Assembly (NCBI RefSeq): GCF_001292705.1
Contig: NZ_LGAK01000016.1
Span: forward strand, 1 to 64,000
DNA length: 64,000 bases
Direction of reading: 5' to 3'
Source: Marinagarivorans algicola
GTDB taxonomy: Bacteria > Pseudomonadota > Gammaproteobacteria > Pseudomonadales > Cellvibrionaceae
Part shown: positions 37,797-47,219 of the stretch, in pieces
Layout of the letters: every line of letters begins with the position of its first letter
How positions within the stretch are numbered: the first letter of the stretch is position 1
Translations under genes and position numbers: made by a program
The notes under the pieces: generated by a model
Told to the model about the DNA's origin: nothing
Seen by the model: only the letters and a program-made list of their open reading frames with translations
Database searches by the model: none

Positions 37797-37832
37797 AAAA
37801 AAGGCCATGAAGATTCAATTCATGGCCTTTTT
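37797..37832. terminator. Terminator between tonB-like gene and folX
   Basis: AAAAAGGCCATGAA pairs with TTCATGGCCTTTTT around GATTCAA. It suits both convergent genes. Confidence 0.88.
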
Positions 37833-37874
37833 AGATTCAATGATTGCCTTTAAGCTATGGCTAAGAAGCTTGTA

Positions 37875-38267
37875 CTAAAATCCAGCCACCCACTGCTCAC
37901 CGCAACGCTTACGCTTACCGCCTAAAGCCATTGACACAGAATCTGAATATCTGAGCGCACCAACTTTATCAACTTCGACCTCTGCTTTTATGACATCTGG
38001 ATGAGCCATAACAATTTCTAAAATTTCATAGGTCATACGCTCAAGCAAAGCAAAGCGCTGATCCTCTATATGCGTAATAATTGCCTTGCAAATTGTGCGG
38101 TAATTTAGGGCATCAGCGATAATATTACTTTCCACCGCTGCTTGAGCTTGGCAATGGATCACAGCATTAATAATCACATCTTGGCGATTATTAATCTCCT
38201 CTTCTTTAATGCCAATATAAGTCCGTAGACGTAAATTTTTAATCCGAATAATCGCTGGTATATTCAT
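37875..38267 (-). CDS. folX: Dihydroneopterin triphosphate 2'-epimerase FolX
   Basis: 130 residues. [33 protein letters not shown] and [12 protein letters not shown] are nearly identical to E. coli Fol[22 protein letters not shown] closes the domain. It epimerises dihydroneopterin triphosphate and belongs to the FolB fold. It starts three bases after folE, so the two form an operon, a pairing seen in Pseudomonas and relatives. FolB is the alternative, but the sequence fits FolX better. Confidence 0.92.
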   Translation of the reverse strand: MNIPAIIRIKNLRLRTYIGIKEEEINNRQDVIINAVIHCQAQAAVESNIIADALNYRTICKAIITHIEDQRFALLERMTYEILEIVMAHPDVIKAEVEVDKVGALRYSDSVSMALGGKRKRCGEQWVAGF

Positions 38268-38270
38268 GGT

Positions 38271-38909
38271 TTATCCCGCCAAAAATTCTGCACGTGTTGT
38301 AGCATTAGCCTTAAAGGTACCACCTAATGCTGTTGTTCGCGTAATAGAATTAGAGTCCATCACGCCGCGCGCTTTTACACAGTAATGTGTTGCGTTAATC
38401 GTAACAGCTACGTTATCGGTCTCTAATAGAGCTTGCAAAGCGACTAAGATCTGCTGCGTTAAGCGCTCTTGAACCTGTGGTCGCTGAGCAAAAAAACGCA
38501 CTAAGCGGTTAATTTTAGACAACCCAATTATTTTACCTGCCGGTAAATAAGCGATTTTGGCAAAGCCGTCAATAGTGACAAAATGGTGTTCGCATGTACT
38601 GGTCAGGCCAATATCGCTCACCATAACCATCTCATCGGTACCCATTTTATTATCAATCACGGTTATTTTAGGAAAGTTGTGATAATCAAGGCCGCTGAAT
38701 ATTTCATTGATATACATCTTTGCAATGCGGTGTGGCGTCTCACTCAAGCTATCGTCCGTAAGGTCTAGACCTAAAGTTTCAGTCACTTGGGTAAACAGTG
38801 CTTTTAGCTTTTCTTGTTTTTGCTCTGTACTTAAATGGTTGGGCTTAAGAGGCGTTTCTAAACCTTTTGCCTCTAGCGCTGCGCGCACCGTTTTTGCTTC
38901 TTGCAACAT
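38271..38909 (-). CDS. folE: GTP cyclohydrolase I
   Basis: 212 residues. It converts GTP to dihydroneopterin triphosphate at the head of folate and pterin synthesis. Zn ligands appear in [12 protein letters not shown] and in [43 protein letters not shown] is the core motif. Its length is close to E. coli FolE (222). It is the first gene of a two-gene unit with folX. AAGG lies ten bases before the ATG. Confidence 0.96.
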   Translation of the reverse strand: MLQEAKTVRAALEAKGLETPLKPNHLSTEQKQEKLKALFTQVTETLGLDLTDDSLSETPHRIAKMYINEIFSGLDYHNFPKITVIDNKMGTDEMVMVSDIGLTSTCEHHFVTIDGFAKIAYLPAGKIIGLSKINRLVRFFAQRPQVQERLTQQILVALQALLETDNVAVTINATHYCVKARGVMDSNSITRTTALGGTFKANATTRAEFLAG

Positions 38910-39342
38910 TCTTTATAACCTTAAGGAGTTGAGTAACAGCCGAATATACGCACACAATTCTAAGAGCGATGATCAAGGTCACCACATTTTGAGCGCGCGC
39001 GTCAGATCAAACGGCATCAATAACAAAATTGTACCGCTAAACGCCACTAAAACCGACCTTTGAAAGCACTGCACTTCCAAAGACCTGCTGCAAACAGCCA
39101 AGCATCAGCCCACAATATACACCATTACTCTGTGCTGCGACCTGCAGCCCCTTTAAAATTAGAGTTATCACAAGCTTAATAGTAAGTATTTACATACCCC
39201 CAAACAAAAGAATAACTTAACCACTCAGCCAAACTGAAAAATACCGCCTGATAGAGTGCTGATGGATTATTTTCTGAGTATATAAGCACCGAGAGTGCTT
39301 ATAGGTACGTAAGGTATTTATCGAATCGTGCTGGATGAGCTA
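38910..39342. repeat. Intergenic region with a partial mobile-element copy
   Basis: About 430 bases without a gene. Positions 39217-39280 read like the left end of the 160-bp element at 55331-55490: CACTCAGCCAAACTG, then CTGATAG, then TGCTGATGGATTATTTTCTG. The right end is not found, so this copy is degenerate or truncated. Confidence 0.65.
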
Positions 39343-41829
39343 TTATTTGTCATCTTCATCATCAAAATCAAAATCATCTAAATTAATTTCACCGCTAAAT
39401 GCGCCTTTTTCAGCGTCAGTCGTCTTGTTAAGTGGCGTCGCTTCCGGCTCATCTAGCTCATCAATCAAGTTAGATATCGCATCGTCAAGCTCATCTTCTG
39501 CTAAATCAAGCCCTTGAGCCTTAAGCATCGCTTGAGCCATATCCTCCTCAGGCTCCTCAGGTATGCCAGCCTCTACTGCTGCGGCTGTATCAAATAGCTC
39601 ATCAACGCTTTGCGTTTCAACATCAGGCTCGCCTAATGCCTCGGGCTCTTTGGATAACTGCCCCTCTACTTCGCCATCAGGCTCCGATGCTGCGCTGCCA
39701 TCTAAGGCTGATAGGTCAAAGTCAAAGTCTTCGTCCACTCGCGATGTATCGTCAACGGCCGCTTGGTCTGTATTTTCACTTGTCTCTGGATTTTCATCAA
39801 AATTCAAATCAGGTTCTAAATCTTCCATAGGAGGAATCTCATCCTCAAGGTCTTGCATCTGCATTGGGCCAGCATCGCCATTATCTTCTTGTGGTTCGGG
39901 ACTGGGCTCCTTAGACGCTGAAGATTCTTCAGGCTGTAAAGTGGGCTCTTCTTTAATATCAGAGGTTGAGCGCAGCATTTTTTTAAAGGCAAAAAAACCA
40001 CCGATAAGCAGGAGTAAGTTCCCAATTCCTAATGCGGTATAAAGTACCCATGGCGCGCCATCGTCCGCCGCACTCTCCTTGGGGTCAATATTCCTAGCAT
40101 CATCTTCGCCGTTGGCCTCACGCGACTGAGTATCTTCTTGCTCTGGTTCAGTCGACGCTTCAGAAGACATCGTCTCAACATCACTTTGCTCTTCTAATAA
40201 TAATGATTCAAAATCAGCACTTGGCGCATAATTAAACGATAAATCATCGATAATATACTCAAATTCGTCACCGTTGTTGTCTATACCGGCAATACGTATA
40301 ACAAGCTTATGCACACCACTTTGCTCTGGAATAATCGCATAAGTCCACTCTTCTGTAGCATTGAGCTTTAATGGTAATACATGCTTGCGCCGATCAGGCG
40401 TCGATAATGTTAGTGCAATTTGAGTATTTTTAACACGAATATGCTCAGCGTTTTTACGGACAAAAAGCACAAATTGCATCTGACTGTTATCGTTATAACC
40501 CTTGATTAGATCCGCCGTAAACGGCATATTAATCTTAAGCTGATGAGAAAACTTACGCTTAAAACTCTTGCCGTCGAGTTTAACACTCACCAAATAATCA
40601 CCCGGCTCAACAAACCCTTTAATTTTAGTACTAAAAATACCTCGCTTAGGCGAGTTTTGAGTATCAAAGGTATATTGCCAACTAGGTGTAGCGCTCGCTT
40701 TAAGTCCACTTGCCGCTTCGATCGTCAATAACTTTAAAAAATCAGCCCGCGAAACTACTTGGTTATTTTCTTGCAAAGCCAGCTGAAGGTCTAATTCACT
40801 ACCCACAGGCGCCTGCAAGGGCAAAGGCTTAACTCGTAAGTTAAGATCACTCACTACGGTAATGCGACTACCTTTTGCGAGTGCCCCCTTTACCTCCCAC
40901 TCACCCTCTAAAGGTCGCGTAATAGTGACTAGATCATAATTATCGGTATGGTGCCAAGCAATATCTTTATCTAAATCTCCTTCATTAATTACCGTATCGT
41001 CTGGGCCAACTAAGCTAATAATCTCTTGCGAGCTATCTCGAAACATTAAAGCGGTAAACTCCTCAATAGATGAGTCAACCACAAAGCGATTGCCCGCCAA
41101 TGGCAGTTGCTGCGAAGGCGAAGCAGCATCAAAAGCTTTTAAAAAAGCAGGCATTAAATCATCAGCTGTTTTAGCAACACCGGCATGCCCACCTGTTGCC
41201 AATGATAATTTATTCATCAGGTGAGTGTCGGCATTATCAGAAAGCGCTACAGTATGTACGCTAAAGCCTTGCTTTTTAAGCACTGGAATAATTTCATCAA
41301 CAATACGGCGCCACTCTTTTTCATTCACCGAGGGGTCTTTATCGATATCAACCATGCCATCGGTTAACAGAATAATATGCGCATTTTTTTGAGAAGCAGG
41401 ACTCACTTGCGATGCCTTTTCTAAGGCCCCACCAATATTAGTATATAACCCCACAGAATTAATATTCTTAGCTCGCTCCGTGGCCATTTCGCGCCATCGC
41501 TGATCAACCGTTCCAAATGGCACCAACATATTGACTTCTTTACCAAATGCCCAAACACCCGCATGACTACCATCAGGCAGTAGTTCCATCAACATCTCAA
41601 CCGCAGGTTGACGCAAATTTTGAGGGTCGTTGCGCTTCATACTACCGGAAATATCAATCACTAATCGTACATCGGCTTCATTATCAGCAATACTAGGTGT
41701 TGATAATAAAAGTGACGATATAACAAGCAGCAATATCATAAGCATCGTCAATAACGCACTACAGATACCATGTACTCTCTCTCTGCTCTGTATTTGCCAT
41801 CTGCCCATATGCCGCACACCTAACCTCAT
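39343..41829 (-). CDS. VWA-domain membrane protein with acidic C-terminal tail
   Basis: 828 residues (ATG 41808 is an alternative start with a better ribosome site). After a signal helix (about 24-47) the VWA domain opens VRLVIDISGSMKRND, the DxSxS metal site near residues 59-63, with IILLTDGMVDID later. The middle is beta-rich, as in Ca-activated chloride-channel-like proteins. One membrane helix (APWVLYTALGIGNLLLLIGGFFAFKK) stands near residue 600. The last 200 residues are strongly acidic and probably cytosolic, ending INLDDFDFDDEDDK. It is probably a periplasmic adhesion or scaffold protein. Partners are not evident. Confidence 0.8.
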   Translation of the reverse strand: MRLGVRHMGRWQIQSRERVHGICSALLTMLMILLLVISSLLLSTPSIADNEADVRLVIDISGSMKRNDPQNLRQPAVEMLMELLPDGSHAGVWAFGKEVNMLVPFGTVDQRWREMATERAKNINSVGLYTNIGGALEKASQVSPASQKNAHIILLTDGMVDIDKDPSVNEKEWRRIVDEIIPVLKKQGFSVHTVALSDNADTHLMNKLSLATGGHAGVAKTADDLMPAFLKAFDAASPSQQLPLAGNRFVVDSSIEEFTALMFRDSSQEIISLVGPDDTVINEGDLDKDIAWHHTDNYDLVTITRPLEGEWEVKGALAKGSRITVVSDLNLRVKPLPLQAPVGSELDLQLALQENNQVVSRADFLKLLTIEAASGLKASATPSWQYTFDTQNSPKRGIFSTKIKGFVEPGDYLVSVKLDGKSFKRKFSHQLKINMPFTADLIKGYNDNSQMQFVLFVRKNAEHIRVKNTQIALTLSTPDRRKHVLPLKLNATEEWTYAIIPEQSGVHKLVIRIAGIDNNGDEFEYIIDDLSFNYAPSADFESLLLEEQSDVETMSSEASTEPEQEDTQSREANGEDDARNIDPKESAADDGAPWVLYTALGIGNLLLLIGGFFAFKKMLRSTSDIKEEPTLQPEESSASKEPSPEPQEDNGDAGPMQMQDLEDEIPPMEDLEPDLNFDENPETSENTDQAAVDDTSRVDEDFDFDLSALDGSAASEPDGEVEGQLSKEPEALGEPDVETQSVDELFDTAAAVEAGIPEEPEEDMAQAMLKAQGLDLAEDELDDAISNLIDELDEPEATPLNKTTDAEKGAFSGEINLDDFDFDDEDDK

Positions 41830-41925
41830 AGCTAATTAACCTTGTGCCCGTAAAAATCATCCATCATTTCAAAAGTATTCAACCCAATTTTTCACCAATC
41901 AAATATCGATTAATTCAGACTCAAT

Positions 41926-41955
41926 ATGAGTTAACCCAAGATGAGTTAACCCAAG
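41926..41955. repeat. 15-bp perfect direct repeat
   Basis: ATGAGTTAACCCAAG occurs twice in tandem (41926-41940, 41941-41955), preceded by a related CAATATGAGTTAACCCAAG context. It lies about 100 bases upstream of the VWA gene start, so it could be a regulator site. Confidence 0.6.
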
Positions 41956-42063
41956 TATAGCTGTAATAATCTACATCACTGTCATACGCATATATTACAT
42001 AAATTTTTTCATGGTTGATCGGTACAGCATTGCGCTCTTACCGAGTATAAAGTCGCCGTATTA

Positions 42064-44139
42064 CTAGCCTATAGAATGCCTTAAAATATGCCTATCCCAC
42101 CAACGCTCAAACTCCCCTAGGCTACGCGGTGGTAAAAAGTAATAACCTTGCATACGGTTACAGCCAATCGTACTTAAATAATTCATTTGCTCCTGATTCT
42201 CAACACCTTCAGCCACCACGCTCAAGTCCAAACTTGACGCTAGCGTAATAATCCCTTCGGTTAATCGCTGATCTTGGGGGTTTGTTAAAATGCTTGCAAT
42301 AAATGACTTGTCAAGTTTAACGGTATCAAAAGGGAAAGTACGCAAGTAATTAAGTGATGAATAACCCACACCAAAATCATCTAGGCTAATTTTCAAACCT
42401 AGAGTTTTTAATTCCTTTACAATTTTTGTAGCCACTTCGGTATCCGAAATCAATACCGCCTCTGTTAACTCTACACACAAGTATTCTGCAGGTAGTTTAT
42501 TTTCTTCTAAAGCATGTATAATCTTCTCAATAATTTTTGTATTTCTAAAATGCAACCCCGATAAGTTAATAGAAACAATGAGTGGACGTCCTTCATCAAG
42601 CCATAATTTAGCTTGCTTACAGGCCATTTCTAAAACGTAATAATCAATAAACTGCACTAAACCTGAATCTTCAGCATGAGGAATAAAAACATCAGGAAAT
42701 AGTAACCCATATTTATGATGACGCCAACGCACCAACACTTCACATCCATACATCAATGCATTATCGGCATAAACCTGAGGTTGATAATACAGCTGCATAT
42801 CCCCATTCACGAGCGCACTACGCAGATCATTTTGAACAATTAAGCGCTGTTTGGCTGTTATCTCCATTGCCGATTCAAATACTTTATACTGATTTTTACC
42901 TGCTTCTTTAGAGGCATACATAGCAATATCGGCAGCGCGTTTTAACGAGGTTAAGTCATAGCCATGTTTAGGATAAAGGGCTGCCCCTAAACTCATCGTG
43001 ATATCTAAGCGCTTAGAATCAATCACAATTGATTGATTCATTATTTTAAATAATTTATCGGCAATAGCTTGCGCGTCACTAGGAACATGTAAATCTTCAA
43101 CTAAAATTAAAAACTCATCGCCACCCAATCGGCACACAAGATCTTCACTGCGCAAAGTGTAACTTAATCGCTCCGCCACAGTCTTTAGTAACTGATCACC
43201 AACATCATGACCTAGTGTATCATTGATATTTTTAAAATTATCAAGATCAATCAAAAATACAGCAAACAATGTAGAAGATCGGCGTGCATGCGCAGAGAAG
43301 ATAGGAAACTGTTCAGTTAATAATGCTCGATTAGGTAAACCAGTTAGTGAATCATGAAATGCACGATACCTAAACTCATCAGCTAAGCGTTCTAATTCAA
43401 TTGTACGCTGCTTTACTGTTTTTTCGAGCATAATATCACGTTGCTCTATTTGATCGAGCATTCGATTAAAGGCGCGCGCCAAATCAGCTAATTCATCTTC
43501 ACCATTAGCATCAGCGCGCAGTGCGTAATCTCCTTGCTCTGTTACTTTTTTAGAGGTTGAATTGAGCTGCTCTATTGGGTAAGTTATAGATTTTTGTAAG
43601 CGAACCCCCAAAAAAACAACTAAAATAAAAACCGATATTAACGCACCAATCGTGAATACAAAGGTAGAAAAAATTTGATCTTTTAGTTGTTTATCACCGA
43701 CATAGGCTGTGAGTAAACCGATAACCTCACCATCAACCTCTACCGAATGCTTAAAGCTATCAAGTGTAGATTCAGCAATCGTTTCTTTGGAAGAGCGAAC
43801 ATGATACCTGCGCTGCAACTGAGGGTTAAAAAATTCAACAACACGAAATACATTTTTAGGGTTATCTGTTTTTTTAGTAACTTCGACATACATCACTTCA
43901 TCGTCAACCGCCAACCCTTGAAGCAGTTCACGCGTTGTGATTTCGTCTTCAAACATAACACTGGCAGCAATATTAATTGCCAAAACACCTAACTCAGCGT
44001 TTAACTGGCTTTCACGCTTATGCTGCAACAAGTTGATAATATACAACATAAAGGCGAAAGCCAATACTAATAAACCTAAGCTAGCGCCAGCCATAATAAC
44101 AACCAGCATACGTGTTCGTATTTTTTTAAAATGGAACAT
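42064..44139 (-). CDS. Sensor with GGDEF and EAL-type (EVL) domains
   Basis: 691 residues. There are two membrane helices (about 9-35 and 160-180) with a periplasmic CHASE8-like sensor between them, then HAMP (about 180-235). The GGDEF domain has the intact GGDEF motif near 341, with RSED five residues before it, the inhibitory I-site. The EAL-type domain reads YGCEVLVRWR near 465, EVL in place of EAL, but keeps DDFGVGYSSLNYLRTFPFDTVKLDKSFI. It probably makes c-di-GMP; whether it also degrades it is unclear. The start overlaps the yfiR stop by one base, making the third gene of an operon. Confidence 0.92.
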   Translation of the reverse strand: MFHFKKIRTRMLVVIMAGASLGLLVLAFAFMLYIINLLQHKRESQLNAELGVLAINIAASVMFEDEITTRELLQGLAVDDEVMYVEVTKKTDNPKNVFRVVEFFNPQLQRRYHVRSSKETIAESTLDSFKHSVEVDGEVIGLLTAYVGDKQLKDQIFSTFVFTIGALISVFILVVFLGVRLQKSITYPIEQLNSTSKKVTEQGDYALRADANGEDELADLARAFNRMLDQIEQRDIMLEKTVKQRTIELERLADEFRYRAFHDSLTGLPNRALLTEQFPIFSAHARRSSTLFAVFLIDLDNFKNINDTLGHDVGDQLLKTVAERLSYTLRSEDLVCRLGGDEFLILVEDLHVPSDAQAIADKLFKIMNQSIVIDSKRLDITMSLGAALYPKHGYDLTSLKRAADIAMYASKEAGKNQYKVFESAMEITAKQRLIVQNDLRSALVNGDMQLYYQPQVYADNALMYGCEVLVRWRHHKYGLLFPDVFIPHAEDSGLVQFIDYYVLEMACKQAKLWLDEGRPLIVSINLSGLHFRNTKIIEKIIHALEENKLPAEYLCVELTEAVLISDTEVATKIVKELKTLGLKISLDDFGVGYSSLNYLRTFPFDTVKLDKSFIASILTNPQDQRLTEGIITLASSLDLSVVAEGVENQEQMNYLSTIGCNRMQGYYFLPPRSLGEFERWWDRHILRHSIG

Positions 44140-44813
44140 TAATCAATGACCGCCTTAGCTAACCCCAATAGCTTTGCACTCACATAGAGTTGTTTTTTCT
44201 GGGCATTACTTCGACTAATTTCAAAGCTTAATTTTTTACCGTTCATAACAAGCCTAATCACGGCATGCTTGTTTTTCATGAATTCATCAACGACCAGCAA
44301 TCCATTAAAGTTTTTTGGCGGATCAAGTAAAAAATCACCTTGATAATTTTCAGTGATGTACAACAAATGACAGCTCTCTACAACCTTATACTCTGGTGCC
44401 GATTGAGAAAATACAACATAACTTAAATGATTAAGGTAAATATGACTTGATGACTTTTTAGCGATTTTTTTAAATTCATCTAGTAAATAATTACTTCCTC
44501 CTACAACACAAATTTTTTTAATTTTTGAATTATCAGGCCAGTGTACAAATTTAGTAAAGTAATAAATATATGCCGCGATTAAGGCATTAACTTTTTCATT
44601 TTTATAAGACGACTGCTGAGCATTCGTTGTCTTTGAAGACAGAGTCTTTACAGCTTGCCCTGAGCCTATCATGGGGCCTGATAAAGATTTGAGTGGCAAG
44701 CTTGATACAGGGTTAAGCACGGGGCTGGATGCAGCACTTAATATAAGATCCATTGATGCTGTACTGACATCTCTTAAAAATATCCCTATAACAATAAAAA
44801 TACAGTGCCACAT
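44139..44813 (-). CDS. YfiR family periplasmic protein
   Basis: 224 residues from ATG 44813 (a GTG at 44822 would overlap the receptor gene). It has an N-terminal signal (CIFIVIGIFLRDVSTAS). The YfiR/DUF4154 domain is VNALIAAYIYYFTKFVHWPDNS, then KKICVVGGSNYLLDEFKKIA, HLLYITENYQGDF, and FEISRSNAQKKQLYVSAKLLGLAKAV. In Pseudomonas YfiR restrains the diguanylate cyclase YfiN in the periplasm. Here it lies between a TonB receptor and a GGDEF sensor, a recurring cluster, so it probably relays a receptor state to the cyclase. Confidence 0.9.
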   Translation of the reverse strand: MWHCIFIVIGIFLRDVSTASMDLILSAASSPVLNPVSSLPLKSLSGPMIGSGQAVKTLSSKTTNAQQSSYKNEKVNALIAAYIYYFTKFVHWPDNSKIKKICVVGGSNYLLDEFKKIAKKSSSHIYLNHLSYVVFSQSAPEYKVVESCHLLYITENYQGDFLLDPPKNFNGLLVVDEFMKNKHAVIRLVMNGKKLSFEISRSNAQKKQLYVSAKLLGLAKAVID

Positions 44814-44814
44814 C

Positions 44815-46911
44815 TTAATCACGTGTTAAATCCCACTCTATTTTTAAATAAGCATAGGGCTCAACCGTAAAAGCACCTGCATTAAATATTTCACGCTCTG
44901 ATTCGATATACTGTTTATCGCTATTGAATAAATTACGTGCATTCAATGAAATACTGAGTTGTGTATTGATAGTGTAGGCGAGCTTGATATCGGCGCTTGC
45001 GTAACTTGGAATATTGGTTTTTTCTAAAGCACCGACGTAGCGAACGATGGTATCGAGATCGAGTTGCTTATTAACACGCCATAAAGAGCGTAGTATGTGC
45101 TGCTGCTGGGGCACCGTCTCAGCTAAATTAAAGCCAAGACTATCATCGCTTTGCTCAAACCCCTGCTCTACATCTAATATTGTAGCGCTATATTGTAAAA
45201 ACCATTGATCACAAGGCTGATACGCTAAAGCTAATTCGAAACCTTGATTTTCTCTAACGCCTTGAGCATTAGCATAAATTGGAATGTGTAAATAGCCTTG
45301 CCCACTATAACTCATCCTAAATTCAGGGTCACCGGTACCTTCAACGCCTAGTATATTTTCATAGCGGTGCTCAAAAAATACAGCATCTAAGCTAAACACC
45401 TCAGAAGCCGAATAGCGATACCCTAACTCAAAAGACAATAATTTAACATCGACCTCATTACTGTCGCGATTGCTCAGCGACAAGCGCACAGGTAAAAAAG
45501 ACGCAGGGGGCTGAGCAATCGCATCAGGGGGTAATGTGGCAAAGCTTAATGCGCTTTGACTATTTAATATACGAGACGGCGTACTATTCGCTTTAGACAT
45601 AGCCCCCCAAAAGCGCTGACTTTTATGGGTTTGCCACATAATACGCAGTGACGGTTGCACACTAGAATGACTTAACGAGTGATCGTCGAGACGCAACCCC
45701 AAAGATGCCGATACAGTAGGGCTCAATGTAAGGGTATCTTGAAAATAGATACTGTGAGTTTTACTCGATTGTTTTTCGGGTCGCAGTAAAATATCAATTC
45801 CCGAGCCATCGGCAGGCACGCTAAAATCACTTTCGGTGTAGCGACTATAAAGGCCTGCGGTTAACATCTGTCTTTGCCCTAGCCCCCCTGTCCACTGCCA
45901 CTCGGCATCATAATTGCGAGTACTCCAATGATAAGCTGTTGCGTCACGCTGAGTATCGTCACTGTTGATCAGCAAATACCATTGCCCATAGCGTGTTTGG
46001 TGCTGCCACCTCAATGAACCATAAAAACCTTTTTTATCTTCATGACTGTATAGCGGTTTGACCCAAGGCGGCTCTAGTAGCTGCTTTGCCCAGGGCGTTG
46101 TCGATTGAACCTCAAAAAAACCAGCACTGATATTCAGTGTATTTTGCGCCTGCTGAAACTGCCAACCGGAATTTAATCGCGAGCTTTGCCAATCATGCCC
46201 CTTCAAATTAGGGTTTACTGCAACTAAGGCGCCATTTTTCTGCGTATACAGCGAAACAAACGCCTCGCTATTGGCTTGCGTAGCAAAATCAACGCGGCCA
46301 TATACGGAACTTTTTTCTTCACCGTCTCCCACTGTTGCTCGCAATTGAATACCGGCCAGAGCTTCTGGTTTGCGAGTGATAATATTGACGATACCGTTCA
46401 CTGCATTGGCTCCCCATAAGCTTCCGCCGGGGCCGCGCACAACCTCAATACGCTCAATATCTTCTAAACTAATATTTTGCTCATCCCAATTAACACCACT
46501 AAATAGCGAGGTATAAATGCTACGGCCATCAATAAGCACTAATAAATAACGCGCATAACGTCCACCAAGGCCCCGAGCACTAACAGCCCATTCATTGGAC
46601 GACACTTTAGCCACCTGCATACCTGGCACCATACGCAATGCATCAGGAATATTGCTAATGGCAGCTCGGCGTAAGTCTTCTTTACCAATGACATAAATAG
46701 CTGCAGGTGAGTTTTTTAATGTTTCGTCGCGCTTAGAGGCGCTCACGACTGTCGTATCCATTTGCATTAGAGCCTCTAAAGGCAAATCAATAAGGTCATC
46801 AGCGCTCATCGATTGCTCTTGCGCCCAAAGCTCTGGTAGAGATACAACAGTAAAAAATAGTACGATTAAGCTCAATTGACACCGTAATCGCACCTGTTGC
46901 CACATAGCCAT
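44815..46911 (-). CDS. TonB-dependent outer-membrane receptor
   Basis: 698 residues. Signal peptide (LIVLFFTVVSLPELWAQ), then LPLEALMQMDTTVVSASKRDETLKNSPAAIYVI (TonB box and plug start), VRGPGGSLWGANAVNGIVNIITRK in the plug, and a 22-strand barrel ending in an aromatic-rich strand (YAYLKIEWDL). The ligand is unknown. The DLSLEDLMDVEVTSVSK-type N-terminal run typical of receptors paired with YfiR is present in variant form. It is the first gene of the receptor/yfiR/GGDEF operon. Start at 46911 or at the ATG two codons on. Confidence 0.92.
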   Translation of the reverse strand: MAMWQQVRLRCQLSLIVLFFTVVSLPELWAQEQSMSADDLIDLPLEALMQMDTTVVSASKRDETLKNSPAAIYVIGKEDLRRAAISNIPDALRMVPGMQVAKVSSNEWAVSARGLGGRYARYLLVLIDGRSIYTSLFSGVNWDEQNISLEDIERIEVVRGPGGSLWGANAVNGIVNIITRKPEALAGIQLRATVGDGEEKSSVYGRVDFATQANSEAFVSLYTQKNGALVAVNPNLKGHDWQSSRLNSGWQFQQAQNTLNISAGFFEVQSTTPWAKQLLEPPWVKPLYSHEDKKGFYGSLRWQHQTRYGQWYLLINSDDTQRDATAYHWSTRNYDAEWQWTGGLGQRQMLTAGLYSRYTESDFSVPADGSGIDILLRPEKQSSKTHSIYFQDTLTLSPTVSASLGLRLDDHSLSHSSVQPSLRIMWQTHKSQRFWGAMSKANSTPSRILNSQSALSFATLPPDAIAQPPASFLPVRLSLSNRDSNEVDVKLLSFELGYRYSASEVFSLDAVFFEHRYENILGVEGTGDPEFRMSYSGQGYLHIPIYANAQGVRENQGFELALAYQPCDQWFLQYSATILDVEQGFEQSDDSLGFNLAETVPQQQHILRSLWRVNKQLDLDTIVRYVGALEKTNIPSYASADIKLAYTINTQLSISLNARNLFNSDKQYIESEREIFNAGAFTVEPYAYLKIEWDLTRD

Positions 46912-47066
46912 AACACAAACCTTTTGAATGAATCCCTTTAGGTATAGCGCGTTTAGCCAGCGTTAGACAGGTGATGCAAGCGTTAAGCTCAATATAATGA
47001 TAAATATAACAAAAAGCAGATAACGGCCCTGAGTCCTGACTGAATGTTTAGCTGCAAGAAACAAAA
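46912..47066. promoter_or_regulatory. Region upstream of the TonB receptor operon
   Basis: 155 bases between the receptor start and the terminator of the next module. AT-rich around 46990, where an ATAATGATAAATATAAC run may include a -10 box. No operator was recognised. Confidence 0.25.
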
Positions 47067-47099
47067 AAGCCCTTAGCATATACACTATGCCAAGGGCTT
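47067..47099 (-). terminator. Terminator after module A
   Basis: AAGCCCTT and GCATA pair with TATGC and AAGGGCTT around TACAC, with a T-run on the - strand (complement of ACAAAAAAG). It ends the 51034-47220 transcript, 120 bases after the DUF1501 gene. Confidence 0.85.
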
Positions 47100-47219
47100 A
47101 CTTATTGTTGAGATGGAAGAAAAATCGAGCCGTTTAAGTTGACGACCAGACGTTGATCGTTAAGGCAAAGTACTTAGCTAATTTCTAGCCAACCCCCACA
47201 GCTTAATGATCAACTGCAT

